From Tolypothrix sp. PCC 7910 (GTDB lineage Bacteria > Cyanobacteriota > Cyanobacteriia > Cyanobacteriales > Nostocaceae): a stretch of DNA of 64,000 nucleotides. Positions 36,409 through 45,881 of the stretch are shown in pieces; the stretch's first letter is position 1, and each line of letters opens with the position of its first letter. A model generated the notes under the pieces. It did no database searches. It was given only the letters and a program-made list of their open reading frames with translations, and was not told the origin of the DNA. The stretch is taken from positions 5,643,501 to 5,707,500 of the forward strand of contig NZ_CP050440.1 of the NCBI RefSeq assembly GCF_011769525.1, read 5' to 3'. A program made the position numbers and the translations under genes.

Positions 36409-37152
36409 ATGGCTTGGCAGCGTCCAGATGGTCGGCAACCCTTCCAACTCCGTCCCATCAACTTTGACAGTGGCTTTACCCGTTATGCGCCTGGTTCTGT
36501 GCTGACAAAATGTGGTGATACTCAAGTACTTTGTACTGTTAGCGTTACCGAAGGAGTCCCAAAATTTTTAGCTGGAAGTGGCAAGGGATGGTTAACTGCT
36601 GAATATCGGATGCTACCAAGCGCCACCCAACAACGGCAAGAAAGAGAATTGATGAAATTATCTGGACGGACGCAAGAAATTCAACGCTTGATTGGGCGTA
36701 GCTTAAGGGCAGCAATAGATTTTGAAGTATTGGGCGAACGCACTTTAACTGTAGATGCTGATGTATTGCAAGCCGATGCGGGAACGAGAACAACCGCAAT
36801 TACAGGTTCTTTTGTGGCGTTAGCTAACGCTATTTCCCGATTATTGCACCAGGGAGTCTTAACGCGATCGCCCCTGTGCGGACAAATAGCAGCCGTCTCG
36901 GTAGGTTTATTGGAAGGAGAGGGATTTTTAGATCTCAACTATATCGAAGACGTAGCCGCCACAGTAGATTTCAACGTGGTGATGAATCAAGATTTGGGAA
37001 TCATTGAAGTGCAGGGAACAGCAGAAGAAGGAAGCTATACCCGCAGCCAGTTGAATCAGTTATTAGATTTAGCAGAAACAGGAATTCAAGAATTATTAAT
37101 CGCCCAGCAAGAAGCGATTACAGATTGGGATGCGATATTTGTCGGGAGTTAG
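36409..37152 (+). CDS. rph: ribonuclease PH
   Basis: 247 aa. RNase PH removes nucleotides from tRNA 3' ends by phosphorolysis. Seen: the N-terminal [31 protein letters not shown], the phosphate site in [48 protein letters not shown], and C-terminal [20 protein letters not shown]. The Asp of [10 protein letters not shown] is intact. Preceded by TGAGGAAAC about 8 nt from the ATG. Stands alone, with heptameric repeats after its stop. Confidence 0.96.
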   Translation: MAWQRPDGRQPFQLRPINFDSGFTRYAPGSVLTKCGDTQVLCTVSVTEGVPKFLAGSGKGWLTAEYRMLPSATQQRQERELMKLSGRTQEIQRLIGRSLRAAIDFEVLGERTLTVDADVLQADAGTRTTAITGSFVALANAISRLLHQGVLTRSPLCGQIAAVSVGLLEGEGFLDLNYIEDVAATVDFNVVMNQDLGIIEVQGTAEEGSYTRSQLNQLLDLAETGIQELLIAQQEAITDWDAIFVGS

Positions 37153-37260
37153 GGATTGGGGACTGGGGACTGAGGACAAGGGGACAAGAAGAAATCCCAA
37201 TTACCAATTACCCATTACCAAATGACAAATGCCCAATGCCCCATGCCCCATGCCCCATCC
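37153..37260. repeat. simple G-rich and heptameric repeats
   Basis: Degenerate copies of ggggact, attacca and gccccat in a row after rph. No gene. Confidence 0.65.
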
Positions 37261-37356
37261 CCTATGAATGTTGTTAAAAGTTTCAAAAGTTAAAAAGGAG
37301 AACAGCTATAAGTTAGGTATGGTATTGCTGGAAGCAGGCAAAGTGATGATAAAGCC

Positions 37357-38079
37357 ATGAACAAAAAGGTCGAAGTTCTACCAGATCAGTCGGCGCTAGT
37401 TGGACGGGCGCTAGAGTTGATTCTGTCTAAGATAGATACTGCTATTAAAGAGCGGGGGCGGTTTACCATTGCCTTGTCTGGTGGCAGTACACCTAAGCCA
37501 TTGTATGAGGCGATCGCTCAGCAAAAACTGCCTTGGGATAAAATTCATGTGTTCTGGGGTGATGAACGTTATGTACCACCAGATCATCCCGATAGTAACG
37601 AGTTGATGGCGCGTCGTACGTGGCTAGACCGCGTTAAGATGCCAGTGGCTAACATTCACGCCATCCCTACCTTGGAAGCTGATCCCGCAGTTGCAGCAGT
37701 GAAGTACGACAAGCATTTGCACAACTTTTTTAATACTGCACCTGGAGAGTTTCCTGCTTTAGATGTAGTCTTACTAGGAATGGGTGATGATGCACACACT
37801 GCATCTTTGTTTCCCCACACAGAAGCGTTAAAAGTACGCGATCGCTTAATTACTGTGGGTAATAAAGATAGCAGTATCCGCATTACTTTTACTTACCCAT
37901 TTATCAATGCGGCTCGCAGCGTTATGTTTGTAGTTGCAGGTGCTAATAAACGACCAGCATTAGCTCAAGTATTTGCACCCGCAGCTGATGAGTTTACTTA
38001 CCCCTCGCGTCTCATTCAGCCCCAAGGTGAGCTTTGGTGGTTGCTAGATGCGGCAGCGGGTGCGGAACTCCAAACCTAA
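37357..38079 (+). CDS. pgl: 6-phosphogluconolactonase
   Basis: 240 aa. The enzyme hydrolyses 6-phosphogluconolactone in the oxidative pentose phosphate pathway, central for dark metabolism and heterocyst NADPH supply. Seen: FTIALSGGSTPKPLYEAIA, HVFWGDERYVPPDHPDSNELMARRTWL and GMGDDAHTASLFPHTEAL, all hallmark loops of the family, plus the C-terminal ANKRPALAQVF. ATG at 37357 without a strong Shine-Dalgarno. Single gene in this window. Confidence 0.95.
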   Translation: MNKKVEVLPDQSALVGRALELILSKIDTAIKERGRFTIALSGGSTPKPLYEAIAQQKLPWDKIHVFWGDERYVPPDHPDSNELMARRTWLDRVKMPVANIHAIPTLEADPAVAAVKYDKHLHNFFNTAPGEFPALDVVLLGMGDDAHTASLFPHTEALKVRDRLITVGNKDSSIRITFTYPFINAARSVMFVVAGANKRPALAQVFAPAADEFTYPSRLIQPQGELWWLLDAAAGAELQT

Positions 38080-38144
38080 GTATCCTATCAGGAGTAATTG
38101 TGAGAATCGAAGGCTAGGATCTTTCTCATACCTAACTTTTGATA

Positions 38145-38225
38145 CCAGCGGCAAGCCCGGGCGCGTCTACGACGGTTCGCCGTTAAGCCTTTCTGAAGGG
38201 TAGCCGCCACTGGGAGTTCTCTCTG
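38145..38225. repeat. GC-rich palindromic repeat cluster
   Basis: Contains GGGCGCGTCTACGACGGTTCGCC and related fragments (read in parts), similar in composition to the 1456-1670 mosaic. Lies between pgl and the FHA gene. Confidence 0.55.
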
Positions 38226-38271
38226 CTTGCCAGTACCATTTTATGATGAGCTTGAACAAAGGCTTAAATCC

Positions 38272-39177
38272 ATGATCGTCTGCCCTAATTGCAATCATCC
38301 CAATCCAGACGGCGCTGTCCAGTGTGAAGCATGTTATACGCCGTTACCAGCGACTAACAACTGTCCCAGCTGTGGGGCAACTGTGCAGGCAGATGCCGCT
38401 TTCTGTGGTCAGTGTGGTTTTAATCTGCGCGCTAATGCCGCAGTGCCCCCAACAGCGGTAGCACCTACAGTCGCTCCCGATGTTCCTTTAGAAGTACCAC
38501 CGTTGGTTACTCCTGATCCACTTGTAGAACTGATACAGCCTGATCCCTTAGCAATTGCTAATCCTCCTGCAGCTTCAACTTTACCGCCAACAGCGGTGGC
38601 AGTTCCCCCGGAAGTACCACCAATAGAACCGCCACCTGTAGCAATAGAAATTACTCCTGCACAACCTGTTGTTTCTGGGCAAGGTATTCCAACTCCACCA
38701 CCTGAGCCAGAGCCAGTTGCTGCTATACCAGAACCAGAACCAGTAGCAGCCGCGCCAGAACCAGAACCAGTGCTAGATCCACCTGCACCGGAACCAGTAG
38801 CAGCCGCGCCTGCACCCGCCGTTAGTCCTGCAAGAACGCAATTACAACAGGTAACGGCAAGTTTATTCCATGTTCAAAGCAACATGAATATTGAATTACC
38901 ACAAACTTTGTCTGTAATTCATATCGGCAAGCCTAATGATCGTATTCCCCCAGATGTGGATGTTTCTGGGTTTCCCAATTCAGAAATTGTCTCGCGAATT
39001 CATGCAGATATTCGCGTTGAGGGAGATGCTCATTATATAGAAGATGTGGGTAGCTCTAATGGCACCTACATCAACAATTTGCCACTATTACCGGGGAATA
39101 GACACCGCCTTCGCCCAGGCGATCGCATCAGTTTGGGTAAAGGCGATATGGTAACATTCCTCTTCCAACTCGCTTAG
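38272..39177 (+). CDS. zinc-ribbon and FHA domain protein
   Basis: 301 aa from the ATG at 38272 (MIVCPNCNHPNPDG). Two zinc ribbons (CPNC...CEAC and CPSC...CGQC, residues about 4-50) are followed by a Pro/Ala/Glu-rich linker (about 60-195) containing several EPEPVAA repeats, then a C-terminal FHA domain (about 215-301; IHIGKPNDRIPPDVDVS, SRIHADIRVEG, DVGSSNGTYINN). FHA domains bind phosphothreonine, so a Ser/Thr kinase partner is expected, though none is in the window. Known family role: phospho-dependent scaffold. The linker repeat is low complexity. Confidence 0.88.
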   Translation: MIVCPNCNHPNPDGAVQCEACYTPLPATNNCPSCGATVQADAAFCGQCGFNLRANAAVPPTAVAPTVAPDVPLEVPPLVTPDPLVELIQPDPLAIANPPAASTLPPTAVAVPPEVPPIEPPPVAIEITPAQPVVSGQGIPTPPPEPEPVAAIPEPEPVAAAPEPEPVLDPPAPEPVAAAPAPAVSPARTQLQQVTASLFHVQSNMNIELPQTLSVIHIGKPNDRIPPDVDVSGFPNSEIVSRIHADIRVEGDAHYIEDVGSSNGTYINNLPLLPGNRHRLRPGDRISLGKGDMVTFLFQLA

Positions 39178-39407
39178 ACAAATTTTGTAGTCAGAAGCTT
39201 TAGTTCTTCAAATCAGGACTAAAGTTCTGACTACGAATATTTAATAGGACTTACGCAAGTGTCATATTAAATATTCGTTGAGGTTTGCTCAAGGTCAAAT
39301 GTCAAGAGTCCAAAAAACCTAAATTTTGACCCTTGACTCTGGACTCTTGACTGCCACCGTAGAAAATATTTATGTCAGTTGAGTAAGTCTTGTTAAATTG
39401 AAATTTT

Positions 39408-40649
39408 TTAATCTTTGCGTTTCAACAAAAATACAGCTAGGATAATCCCTATAATTGATAGTCCTATCGTGACATTAAAGAACGGTAAATAATTACCAAA
39501 AATATCGCGGATATTACCAACAATTAAAGTTCCTAGCAATGCACCCATGCCAAAGGCAGTAAAAACTACGCCGTAGTTTTTGGCATAATCTTGGCTCCGA
39601 AAAAGAATTAAAGTAGATGTCGGCCCAATAGCTAACCAACCACCAAGAGCGAGATAAATCAAACTAAAAGCCACTAGGTAAGTTGCGATCGCTCCCTTAG
39701 TTGTACTGAGCATCATAATTGAGGCAATAATAATCAATACATATGAAATAATTGCTGCATTTTTCGGTTTATATTTATCGGCAAGCCAACCAAATAACGG
39801 TCTGCCTAAACCATTAAACACTGCAAATAAAGACACCGCACTAGCAGCTGTATTTTTATCCAAACCAATAATTTCTGTACCCACTGGACTAGCAATCCCA
39901 ATAGCAGCTAACCCGGCAAAAGTACCAATGGTAAAGCATAACCACAAGCCGTAAAAGCGCAGGGATTTTAATAAAGGTGTACTAATCTTGCTTTCAGATT
40001 CACTCAGTTTAACAGGCGGTGTCCACCCTGCAGGTTGCCATTCTCTAGGCGGATATTTCATCACAGGGGCGATCGCTAAAATTATCAGGGTAAAAGCGAT
40101 ACCAAAAATGATTAATGTTGGTTGCCAACCCTTATCACCATTAGCAGCAATTAAATTCTTAGCTAAAGGCGCAGTTACAAGGGGTGATAAACCAAAGCCA
40201 ATCACCGTTGTACCCACAGCTAAACCCTTTTTATCGGGGAACCATTTAGCATTAACGGCAATTGGTACACCGTAAACAATGCCTACACCAGCACCAGCAA
40301 TAATACCGTAAGTAATAGTTAACAAAGGGATATTATTTACCAAACCCGAAGTGGCGTAACCAATCCCCATCACAATTGCCCCAACCGCAGTTATTAGGCG
40401 CGGGCCAATTTTTTCAATATAAAACCCAGTAATGGGCATCAAAATTGAAAAGACTACCAATAAAATTGTGAACGGTAGTAAGCTTTCTGTTGCTCCTACT
40501 TCGAGAGATTTTTCAATCGTATTACGAAAAATACTCCAAGAATAAGCAGTACCTAAACAAAGTAGGACAATTATACCCAAGGGAATTAGTAGCCATCGTC
40601 CTTTTTCGGCAGGTAAGCCAAATAGTTTTACGTCATCAAAGTTGTTCAT
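39408..40649 (-). CDS. OFA-family MFS transporter (oxalate/formate antiporter-like)
   Basis: 413 aa, twelve hydrophobic segments. Signals of the OFA family: WLLIPLGIIVLLCLGTAYSWSIF at the first helix, GIIAGAGVGIVYGVPIAVNAKWFPDKKGLAVG in the middle (read in parts) and GLGRPLFGWLADKYKPKNA between helices 8 and 9. Family members exchange or take up carboxylates such as oxalate, formate or lactate in the inner membrane. The substrate cannot be read from sequence. Single gene; it ends against FHA downstream spacer. Confidence 0.85.
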   Translation of the reverse strand: MNNFDDVKLFGLPAEKGRWLLIPLGIIVLLCLGTAYSWSIFRNTIEKSLEVGATESLLPFTILLVVFSILMPITGFYIEKIGPRLITAVGAIVMGIGYATSGLVNNIPLLTITYGIIAGAGVGIVYGVPIAVNAKWFPDKKGLAVGTTVIGFGLSPLVTAPLAKNLIAANGDKGWQPTLIIFGIAFTLIILAIAPVMKYPPREWQPAGWTPPVKLSESESKISTPLLKSLRFYGLWLCFTIGTFAGLAAIGIASPVGTEIIGLDKNTAASAVSLFAVFNGLGRPLFGWLADKYKPKNAAIISYVLIIIASIMMLSTTKGAIATYLVAFSLIYLALGGWLAIGPTSTLILFRSQDYAKNYGVVFTAFGMGALLGTLIVGNIRDIFGNYLPFFNVTIGLSIIGIILAVFLLKRKD

Positions 40650-41111
40650 TAGGATTGTCTAGGGTCAAAGGTTAAGTGTCCAAGTTTATACCATTTTGAA
40701 AAAAGAATAACTTGAATTCATAAAGCTTGAAACAGAAAATAAAATATAGTGTCTCCCATATTGATGAGGTACAGCAATCACAAACTAACCGCCGATATCA
40801 AAGGATAAAGGCAGATAAATAAGGCAGTGCGCCCTTACGTTTCTCCGAATTGTACCTCTAATGTGGAACCCGCAGGTAAGCAACCGCCCTGCCGATAAAT
40901 TTGTACTTCACTAAAGTAGAAAATGTAATAATCCGTAATTGTGAAACAGTAGCGATAATCTCACAAAAGCTAAGTAAATCGTTGTAGCTTTACGGAAAAA
41001 ACAACGAAGCCAAAATTAGGTTTGCTTTCCCGCTGGAACCTAAGTAAGTAGATTAGCATGGAAGGAAATACACTCAAGCCTTGAAAGTAATTACGTTAAG
41101 GAAAGTGACCC
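40650..41111. other. intergenic region with dispersed repeat
   Basis: 462 bp. A fragment AACCGCCGAT... at 40788 resembles repeats near 18852 and, inverted, 48180-48215. No gene or RNA recognised. Confidence 0.5.
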
Positions 41112-41849
41112 ATGCGGGAATCAGGAAAAAATTTTGAAAACTTGCTCCCCCAAGAAACGCCTAAAGAAGTAGAACGAATGGGGCTCACCTGGCTTATTGC
41201 AGCTGCGATCGCCACTGTTGCGTTGTGGCAAGTGCCAGCAGGCGATTATATTTTATACCCCTTTACTATCCTGGCTACTTGGTTTCATGAAATGGCTCAC
41301 GGCTTAATGGCGCTGATTTTAGGGGGACAGTTTGATAAATTACAGATTTTTGGCAATGGTTCGGGTGTAGCAACTTACCGCATTGCTAGATCGTTAGGGC
41401 CAATTGGGCCAGCATTAGTTGCCGCCGCCGGGCCAATGGGGCCGCCAATTGCTGGTGCAGTTTTAATTTTGGCTTCCCGCAGTTTTAAAGCTGCTTCCCT
41501 GAGTTTGAAAATATTAGGCGGCTTTTTGCTGCTGTCTACATTAGTGTGGGTACGTTCTTTATTTGGATTTGTGGCAATTCCCTTGCTGGGTTTAATTATC
41601 TTAGGTATTGCCTTCAAAGCACCGCGCTGGGTACAAGGTTTTGCAATTCAATTCTTAGGCGTACAAGCTTGTATTAGTACATACCATCAACTGAATTATC
41701 TATTTAGCTATAGTGCAGGCCCGCTGGGACTTTCAGATACAGCACAGGTAGAAAGGTATTTGTTTTTACCTTATTGGTTCTGGGGTGCATTAATGGCGAT
41801 CGCATCTTTGGTGATTTTAGCCCGTAGTCTCCAAGTTGCTTATCGTTAA
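41112..41849 (+). CDS. M50-type (site-2-protease-like) membrane metallopeptidase
   Basis: 245 aa with about six membrane segments. HExxH occurs as WFHEMAHGLMALILGG near residue 59, and an APPAGP-like segment GPIGPALVAAAGPMGPPIAGA follows at about 98-118. This matches the peptidase M50B-like family, a minimal intramembrane protease. There is no visible PDZ domain and no second-motif NxxPxxxLDG, so it is a distant relative; a role in regulated proteolysis of membrane proteins is only inferred. ATG at 41112. Confidence 0.8.
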   Translation: MRESGKNFENLLPQETPKEVERMGLTWLIAAAIATVALWQVPAGDYILYPFTILATWFHEMAHGLMALILGGQFDKLQIFGNGSGVATYRIARSLGPIGPALVAAAGPMGPPIAGAVLILASRSFKAASLSLKILGGFLLLSTLVWVRSLFGFVAIPLLGLIILGIAFKAPRWVQGFAIQFLGVQACISTYHQLNYLFSYSAGPLGLSDTAQVERYLFLPYWFWGALMAIASLVILARSLQVAYR

Positions 41850-41926
41850 ATACAGTTCAGTTAAGAAAATTAATTGATAACAAAACCAAAAAACTATTTA
41901 CTCAACAAAAAAAACAGAACAATAAT

Positions 41927-42000
41927 TTTGGAGGGGGTTTGGGGGACGCAACCGTCACCCAATCGGGGGTTTGGGGGAGAATCCCCCAATTGAGCTGGCT
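41927..42000. repeat. G-rich repeat with hairpin
   Basis: GGAGGGGGTTTGGGGGACGC and GGGGGAGAATCCCCC form a dyad just downstream of the M50 gene, in the 290-bp gap before the next gene. May end transcription; a run of six T lies at 42002-42007. Confidence 0.55.
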
Positions 42001-42139
42001 TTTTTAATCAGTGACAAATCAATCCCTAATGAGCTTAACCCAAGCGTATTGGCTTATGGTTAAGCGTTGAGTTCATCACCAAAGTTACAACTTTAGTTAT
42101 CAAAAATCTGTAAAAAACCAAGCTTATTTTAATTTATTT

Positions 42140-42604
42140 ATGACAAGTCCACCAGCAGAAATTACTGTAGAGTGCCCACAGTGTGGTCAATACTACGATG
42201 CATGGTACAGACCATCAATTAATTTTATGCTAGAGGATTTTGATGATGAATATATTGAACGAGTATCTACTAGTACTTGTCCCCATTGTGGTTGTAAAGC
42301 TTCGCTGGGGGTGTTGATTGTCAGTAAAACAGGAGACTTTAACTTTCAACTACCGCAGGCAAATTTTAGGCGCAAGGATGAGGAGGCTATGTGTAGTATT
42401 AAGATTGAAAGTTTTGACTCCTCAAAGCGCCTAAATGTAATGAAAGTTTTACGAGAAATTACTGGTTTAAATTTGATGGAAGTGAAGAGCTTACTTGATA
42501 ATATTCCTGAAATTCTTATGAGGGATATAGAACAAAGAAAGGCAGAGTTATTCAAGAGAGATTTAGAAGCTGCTGGTGCAGAAATATCTCTCAAATGTTT
42601 TTAG
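42140..42604 (+). CDS. zinc-ribbon plus ribosomal L7/L12 C-terminal-like protein
   Basis: 154 aa. Residues 10-65 hold two CxxC pairs (VECPQCGQ, TCPHCGC), a likely zinc ribbon. Residues about 90-154 follow the L7/L12 C-terminal domain pattern: SSKRLNVMKVLREITGLNLMEVKSLLDNIPEI, ending LEAAGAEISLK. That domain binds translational GTPases on the ribosome; here it is detached from the ribosomal N-terminal domain. Possible role in translation-related binding, not shown. ATG at 42140. Confidence 0.8.
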   Translation: MTSPPAEITVECPQCGQYYDAWYRPSINFMLEDFDDEYIERVSTSTCPHCGCKASLGVLIVSKTGDFNFQLPQANFRRKDEEAMCSIKIESFDSSKRLNVMKVLREITGLNLMEVKSLLDNIPEILMRDIEQRKAELFKRDLEAAGAEISLKCF

Positions 42605-42610
42605 TCAGGT

Positions 42611-42946
42611 TCAAGCAATACCATAACCTGTATATTCTCTTGCATAAACAGGCTGCAAGCCCAATATAATATCCTGCTTGGGTACACCCATTGCTACTAA
42701 TTCATCAGCGAGTAATTTATCAGTCTGGTTACGCTGAATCCAGATTTTGCCATTTTTAATATCTAAATGCATTACACAATTGTAGATGCGGCGATGTTTA
42801 TCCCACCCTACATTCAGAATTTGATAATGTTCGTTTTCCGTATCAAAAATTCTTTGTGCTTCAATATCTTCATTGATTGGCGGTACTTTGCTGTATTCGG
42901 TTAATAGTTCTTGAATACATTGACGATAAAATGTTAATTTATCCAT
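42611..42946 (-). CDS. XisI family protein (fdxN element excision controlling factor-like)
   Basis: 111 aa from the ATG at 42946 (a TTG three codons upstream is the alternative). MDKLTFYRQCIQELL, DTENEHYQILNVGWD and IWIQRNQTDKLLADELVAMGV are typical of XisI, and a C-terminal GYGIA ends like the family. XisI and its usual partner XisH influence excision of the fdxN element in Anabaena heterocysts, yet both families are widespread outside that element. No xisH is next to it, so it is a solitary copy. Ends seven bp from the preceding gene, convergent. Confidence 0.88.
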   Translation of the reverse strand: MDKLTFYRQCIQELLTEYSKVPPINEDIEAQRIFDTENEHYQILNVGWDKHRRIYNCVMHLDIKNGKIWIQRNQTDKLLADELVAMGVPKQDIILGLQPVYAREYTGYGIA

Positions 42947-43154
42947 GATTCTCATACAATCTGTAACTTGATTTTAAATGGCTGGCTTGTTCAAAAAGTA
43001 CCTAACTACAGATGATTTTGCCAAGTAATGCAAAGGACGCTTTGTAGCAAATCGCAAAAACTGCAACACTTATACACAGACCTAACGTAAAACTTAGGCT
43101 ACGATATCCCCTATTCCTCTTGGTTCGTTGCGTGGGGAGTAGTCCAGGTTAAAT

Positions 43155-44279
43155 ATGAGCATCATAGAAGATATCAAAACCCAAGGTACAGACAATCTAG
43201 TTTCTATTGCTGAACAATTCGCGCTTCAGGGTGAGGTGACAAGTGTTCAGGCTTTTGGTAGCGGTAATATTAATGACACTTTTTTAGTAACTACAAATTC
43301 GTTAGAAAATCATAATTTTGTTCTCCAACGTATTAATAAACAAGTATTCCGCCAGCCGCAACTGATTATGCATAATATGTGTATTTTTACTGAGCATATT
43401 CGGAAAAGGTTGGAGCAAAAACCACTTAACCGCCGTTGGGAAGTACCACGTGTACTATTAACCAAGGATACACAAGACCATTGGCAGGATGTAGATGGTT
43501 CATTTTGGCGGGCGATTAGTTTTATTGCAGGTTCCCAGTCCTTTGACACTATGGGCGATCGCTCTCAAGCGCCTGAAGTCGGTTATGCTTTGGGGATGTT
43601 CCATAATCTCATCAGCGATTTACCACCAGCAAAACTCGCTGATACTTTAGAAGGCTTCCACATTACGCCTCGCTACCTGCAACACTACAACGAGGTTTTG
43701 CCGAAAACCATTGTGAAGAAAACGCCAGAGGTAAATTATTGCTTGCAATTTGTGAGCGATCGCCAACTTTTTGCTAATACCCTGGAAGATGCTAAAGCTG
43801 CGGGTAAGTTACCACTGCGGCTAATGCATGGCGATCCGAAAATAAATAACGTGATGTTTGACACCGCAACTGGGCTTGCTGTCAGTGTAATCGATTTAGA
43901 CACCGTGAAGCCAGGTTTAGTACATTACGATATTGGCGACTGTTTGCGTTCTGGGTGCAATCCCGTTGGTGAAGAAACAGAAAATTGGGAAAGCGTGACT
44001 TTTGATACTGAGACTTGCCAAGGTATATTGCAAGGTTATCTCTCTGTCGCCAAAGCGTTTATGACAGAAAATGACTATGCCTATATATATGATGCAATTC
44101 GTTTGATTGCTTTTGAATTGGGATTGAGATTTTTTGCTGATTATTTAGCTGGGAATGTCTATTTTAAAGTGAAGCATTCAGAACATAACCTGGCGAGGGC
44201 ACTGGTGCAATTTGCGCTGACAAAAAGTATTGAATCTCAAGAAACAGCAATTCGCGCCATTATTCAGGATGTGAAATGA
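43155..44279 (+). CDS. NahK-like phosphotransferase (aminoglycoside/hexosamine kinase family)
   Basis: 374 aa. Kinase-fold with GSGNINDTFLV (nucleotide loop), FVLQRINKQVF (catalytic-lobe Lys/Arg), LMHGDPKINNVMFD (catalytic HGDxxxxN, residues about 228-241) and SVIDLDTVKPGLVHYDIGD (DLD metal site). The pattern VLQRINKxVF is characteristic of N-acetylhexosamine 1-kinase-like enzymes. It would phosphorylate an amino sugar in salvage; not tested. It overlaps the next gene by four bases (ATGA), so both are likely cotranscribed. An AGE-family epimerase gene sits 4 kb downstream on the other strand. Confidence 0.82.
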   Translation: MSIIEDIKTQGTDNLVSIAEQFALQGEVTSVQAFGSGNINDTFLVTTNSLENHNFVLQRINKQVFRQPQLIMHNMCIFTEHIRKRLEQKPLNRRWEVPRVLLTKDTQDHWQDVDGSFWRAISFIAGSQSFDTMGDRSQAPEVGYALGMFHNLISDLPPAKLADTLEGFHITPRYLQHYNEVLPKTIVKKTPEVNYCLQFVSDRQLFANTLEDAKAAGKLPLRLMHGDPKINNVMFDTATGLAVSVIDLDTVKPGLVHYDIGDCLRSGCNPVGEETENWESVTFDTETCQGILQGYLSVAKAFMTENDYAYIYDAIRLIAFELGLRFFADYLAGNVYFKVKHSEHNLARALVQFALTKSIESQETAIRAIIQDVK

Positions 44280-44827
44280 ATCATCAGTTATTTTCTCTGC
44301 AACCTTTTCCGGGTACTAAAAAATTTCCCGATGTCAAAATTGCAGGTAATATCGCCCGTCATAGTAATAATTTGACTATTCAATATAGCCTGTTGGGTGA
44401 CATCAAAGAAATTGCCATTACCCCGCCATCAGCTACACCATTGCGAAAGCATGGATTATGGCAAAATACTTGCTTTGAGTTCTTTATTGGTGTTAGAAAT
44501 TCTCCCCAATATTGGGAATTTAACCTGTCTCCTTGTGGCGATTGGAATATTTACCGCTTTGATGATTATCGTCAAGGAATGCAAGAGGAAGCCGCTTTTT
44601 CCACACTTCCGTTTATGGTGCAACAGCAAGCAGAGAGTGTGGAAATTAATTTAAATTTGGATTTGGATAAAATAATTTCTACAGAACAAGCGCTAGAAGT
44701 TGCGATTACCACTGTGATTAAAACCCAAGATGGTGATGTAACTTATTGGGCTTTAACTCATCGAGGTGCTGAGGCTGATTTTCACCTGCGAGATAGTTTT
44801 ATTTTGGAATTACCTGCGGTAAATTGA
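44276..44827 (+). CDS. DOMON-like domain protein
   Basis: 183 aa. Beta-rich protein with KHGLWQNTCFEFFIG, YWEFNLSPCGDWNIYRFDDYR and a C-terminal TYWALTHRGAEADFHLRDSFIL. This matches a DOMON-like domain related to carbohydrate- or haem-binding DOMON folds; the motif WQNTCFEFF is family-typical. Translationally coupled to the NahK-like kinase (ATGA overlap), so a sugar-binding accessory is a fair guess. No signal peptide, thus cytosolic. A 26-bp dyad lies directly after the stop. Confidence 0.8.
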   Translation: MNHQLFSLQPFPGTKKFPDVKIAGNIARHSNNLTIQYSLLGDIKEIAITPPSATPLRKHGLWQNTCFEFFIGVRNSPQYWEFNLSPCGDWNIYRFDDYRQGMQEEAAFSTLPFMVQQQAESVEINLNLDLDKIISTEQALEVAITTVIKTQDGDVTYWALTHRGAEADFHLRDSFILELPAVN

Positions 44828-44833
44828 GTATCT

Positions 44834-44859
44834 GTAGGATGCGTTGTAACGCATCCTAC
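44834..44859. repeat. perfect palindromic repeat after the DOMON-like gene
   Basis: Arms GTAGGATGCGTT and AACGCATCCTAC around GT. A REP-like or terminator-like hairpin; no T-run. Confidence 0.8.
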
Positions 44860-44915
44860 ATTGAATTGCTTATTGAATTATTCTAATAAAGTTATATTTA
44901 AATATAAATAAATGT

Positions 44916-45827
44916 ATGAAAAAAATTACTACACTTTTTACTGAGGAGCGCAACCAACTACAGATAGATATTGAAAATGCCAATAGTATTGATGCTGTAG
45001 TCAAGCTAGTTCAAAATCGATTAGATAATTTAGAAAGAGTTTATATTAGTGAACTAAATTTAACACAGGTGCGCTTGGCAGCCTTTTTTCTAGATATGCT
45101 GAGACAATCAATTAGCAGTCTCGCAGCAGCAAATTTTGCACCCATAACTGCAACAAAAGCAGAACAAATTATTAACCCAGTTACCAAAGTTTCCGCCAAC
45201 AGATTAATTATCAAACTACTAAAAGTGCTGCTTTATTTAGGAATTGTGGGTTGGTTATTTTATTTAAGTAAAACTACACCCGGTGCTTGGATGGGGATTT
45301 TATTAACTGCTGTGCTTTTGGGTTTAGAAGTGGTACTACAACTCGATAAAAGCAATGCAGAAGAAAATTCAACATCACCAGAAACCTTGAAGTTGTCTCA
45401 ACCTACCCTGCGGGTTGATAGCAAAATTTTGTTAGATAACCTAGCTGATGCACTCAACACTATTGACTTAGCAGTTGCTAGATTTGAAGAAGGAAACAAA
45501 TCAACGGGTGAGAGTGGGATAGAAGAACTCCCAGAGTTACTGGGTTTTTTGCAAAAGCTGATGGGTGCATCATTTTTGGATAAACCCCAAATGGCGATCG
45601 CACTCACGCAACTCCTCCCCCAAATTTTAATGGAACAGGGAATCCGCGCCCAAATTTACAAAGCCAACGACCCCACAAGCGATCGCAATTATTTCGATTT
45701 TGAGCCAAGTATTGACCCTGACACCCAAGATTACGTTACTTTAACACCAGCGCTGCTAAAAGGCGATCGCTTGCTGCGACGCGGTCGAGTCATTGAACCA
45801 GCGTATTCTCAGATTAGAGAATCATAA
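44916..45827 (+). CDS. membrane protein, function unknown, paired with Hsp70-like gene
   Basis: 303 aa. N-terminal 100 residues are helical and charged; two hydrophobic helices follow (about 108-125 and 128-147). The C-terminal domain (about 165-303) starts with a predicted helix pair, LLDNLADALNTIDLAVARFEE, and ends with FDFEPSIDPDTQDYVTLTPALL. No enzymatic motif. It is 54 bp upstream of the Hsp70/actin-like gene in the same direction, so they likely act together. Rich in Leu with no signal peptide, hence a bitopic inner-membrane protein by inference. Confidence 0.6.
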   Translation: MKKITTLFTEERNQLQIDIENANSIDAVVKLVQNRLDNLERVYISELNLTQVRLAAFFLDMLRQSISSLAAANFAPITATKAEQIINPVTKVSANRLIIKLLKVLLYLGIVGWLFYLSKTTPGAWMGILLTAVLLGLEVVLQLDKSNAEENSTSPETLKLSQPTLRVDSKILLDNLADALNTIDLAVARFEEGNKSTGESGIEELPELLGFLQKLMGASFLDKPQMAIALTQLLPQILMEQGIRAQIYKANDPTSDRNYFDFEPSIDPDTQDYVTLTPALLKGDRLLRRGRVIEPAYSQIRES

Positions 45828-45881
45828 GCAAAAAAACTAGTTTGTCATTTGCATTGACAAAGGACAAATGACAACTGACCA

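Noticed and set aside
42611-42946. Evidence of an fdxN excision element
   Set aside because: XisI alone is common outside such elements, and no nif genes or directly repeated ends were seen.
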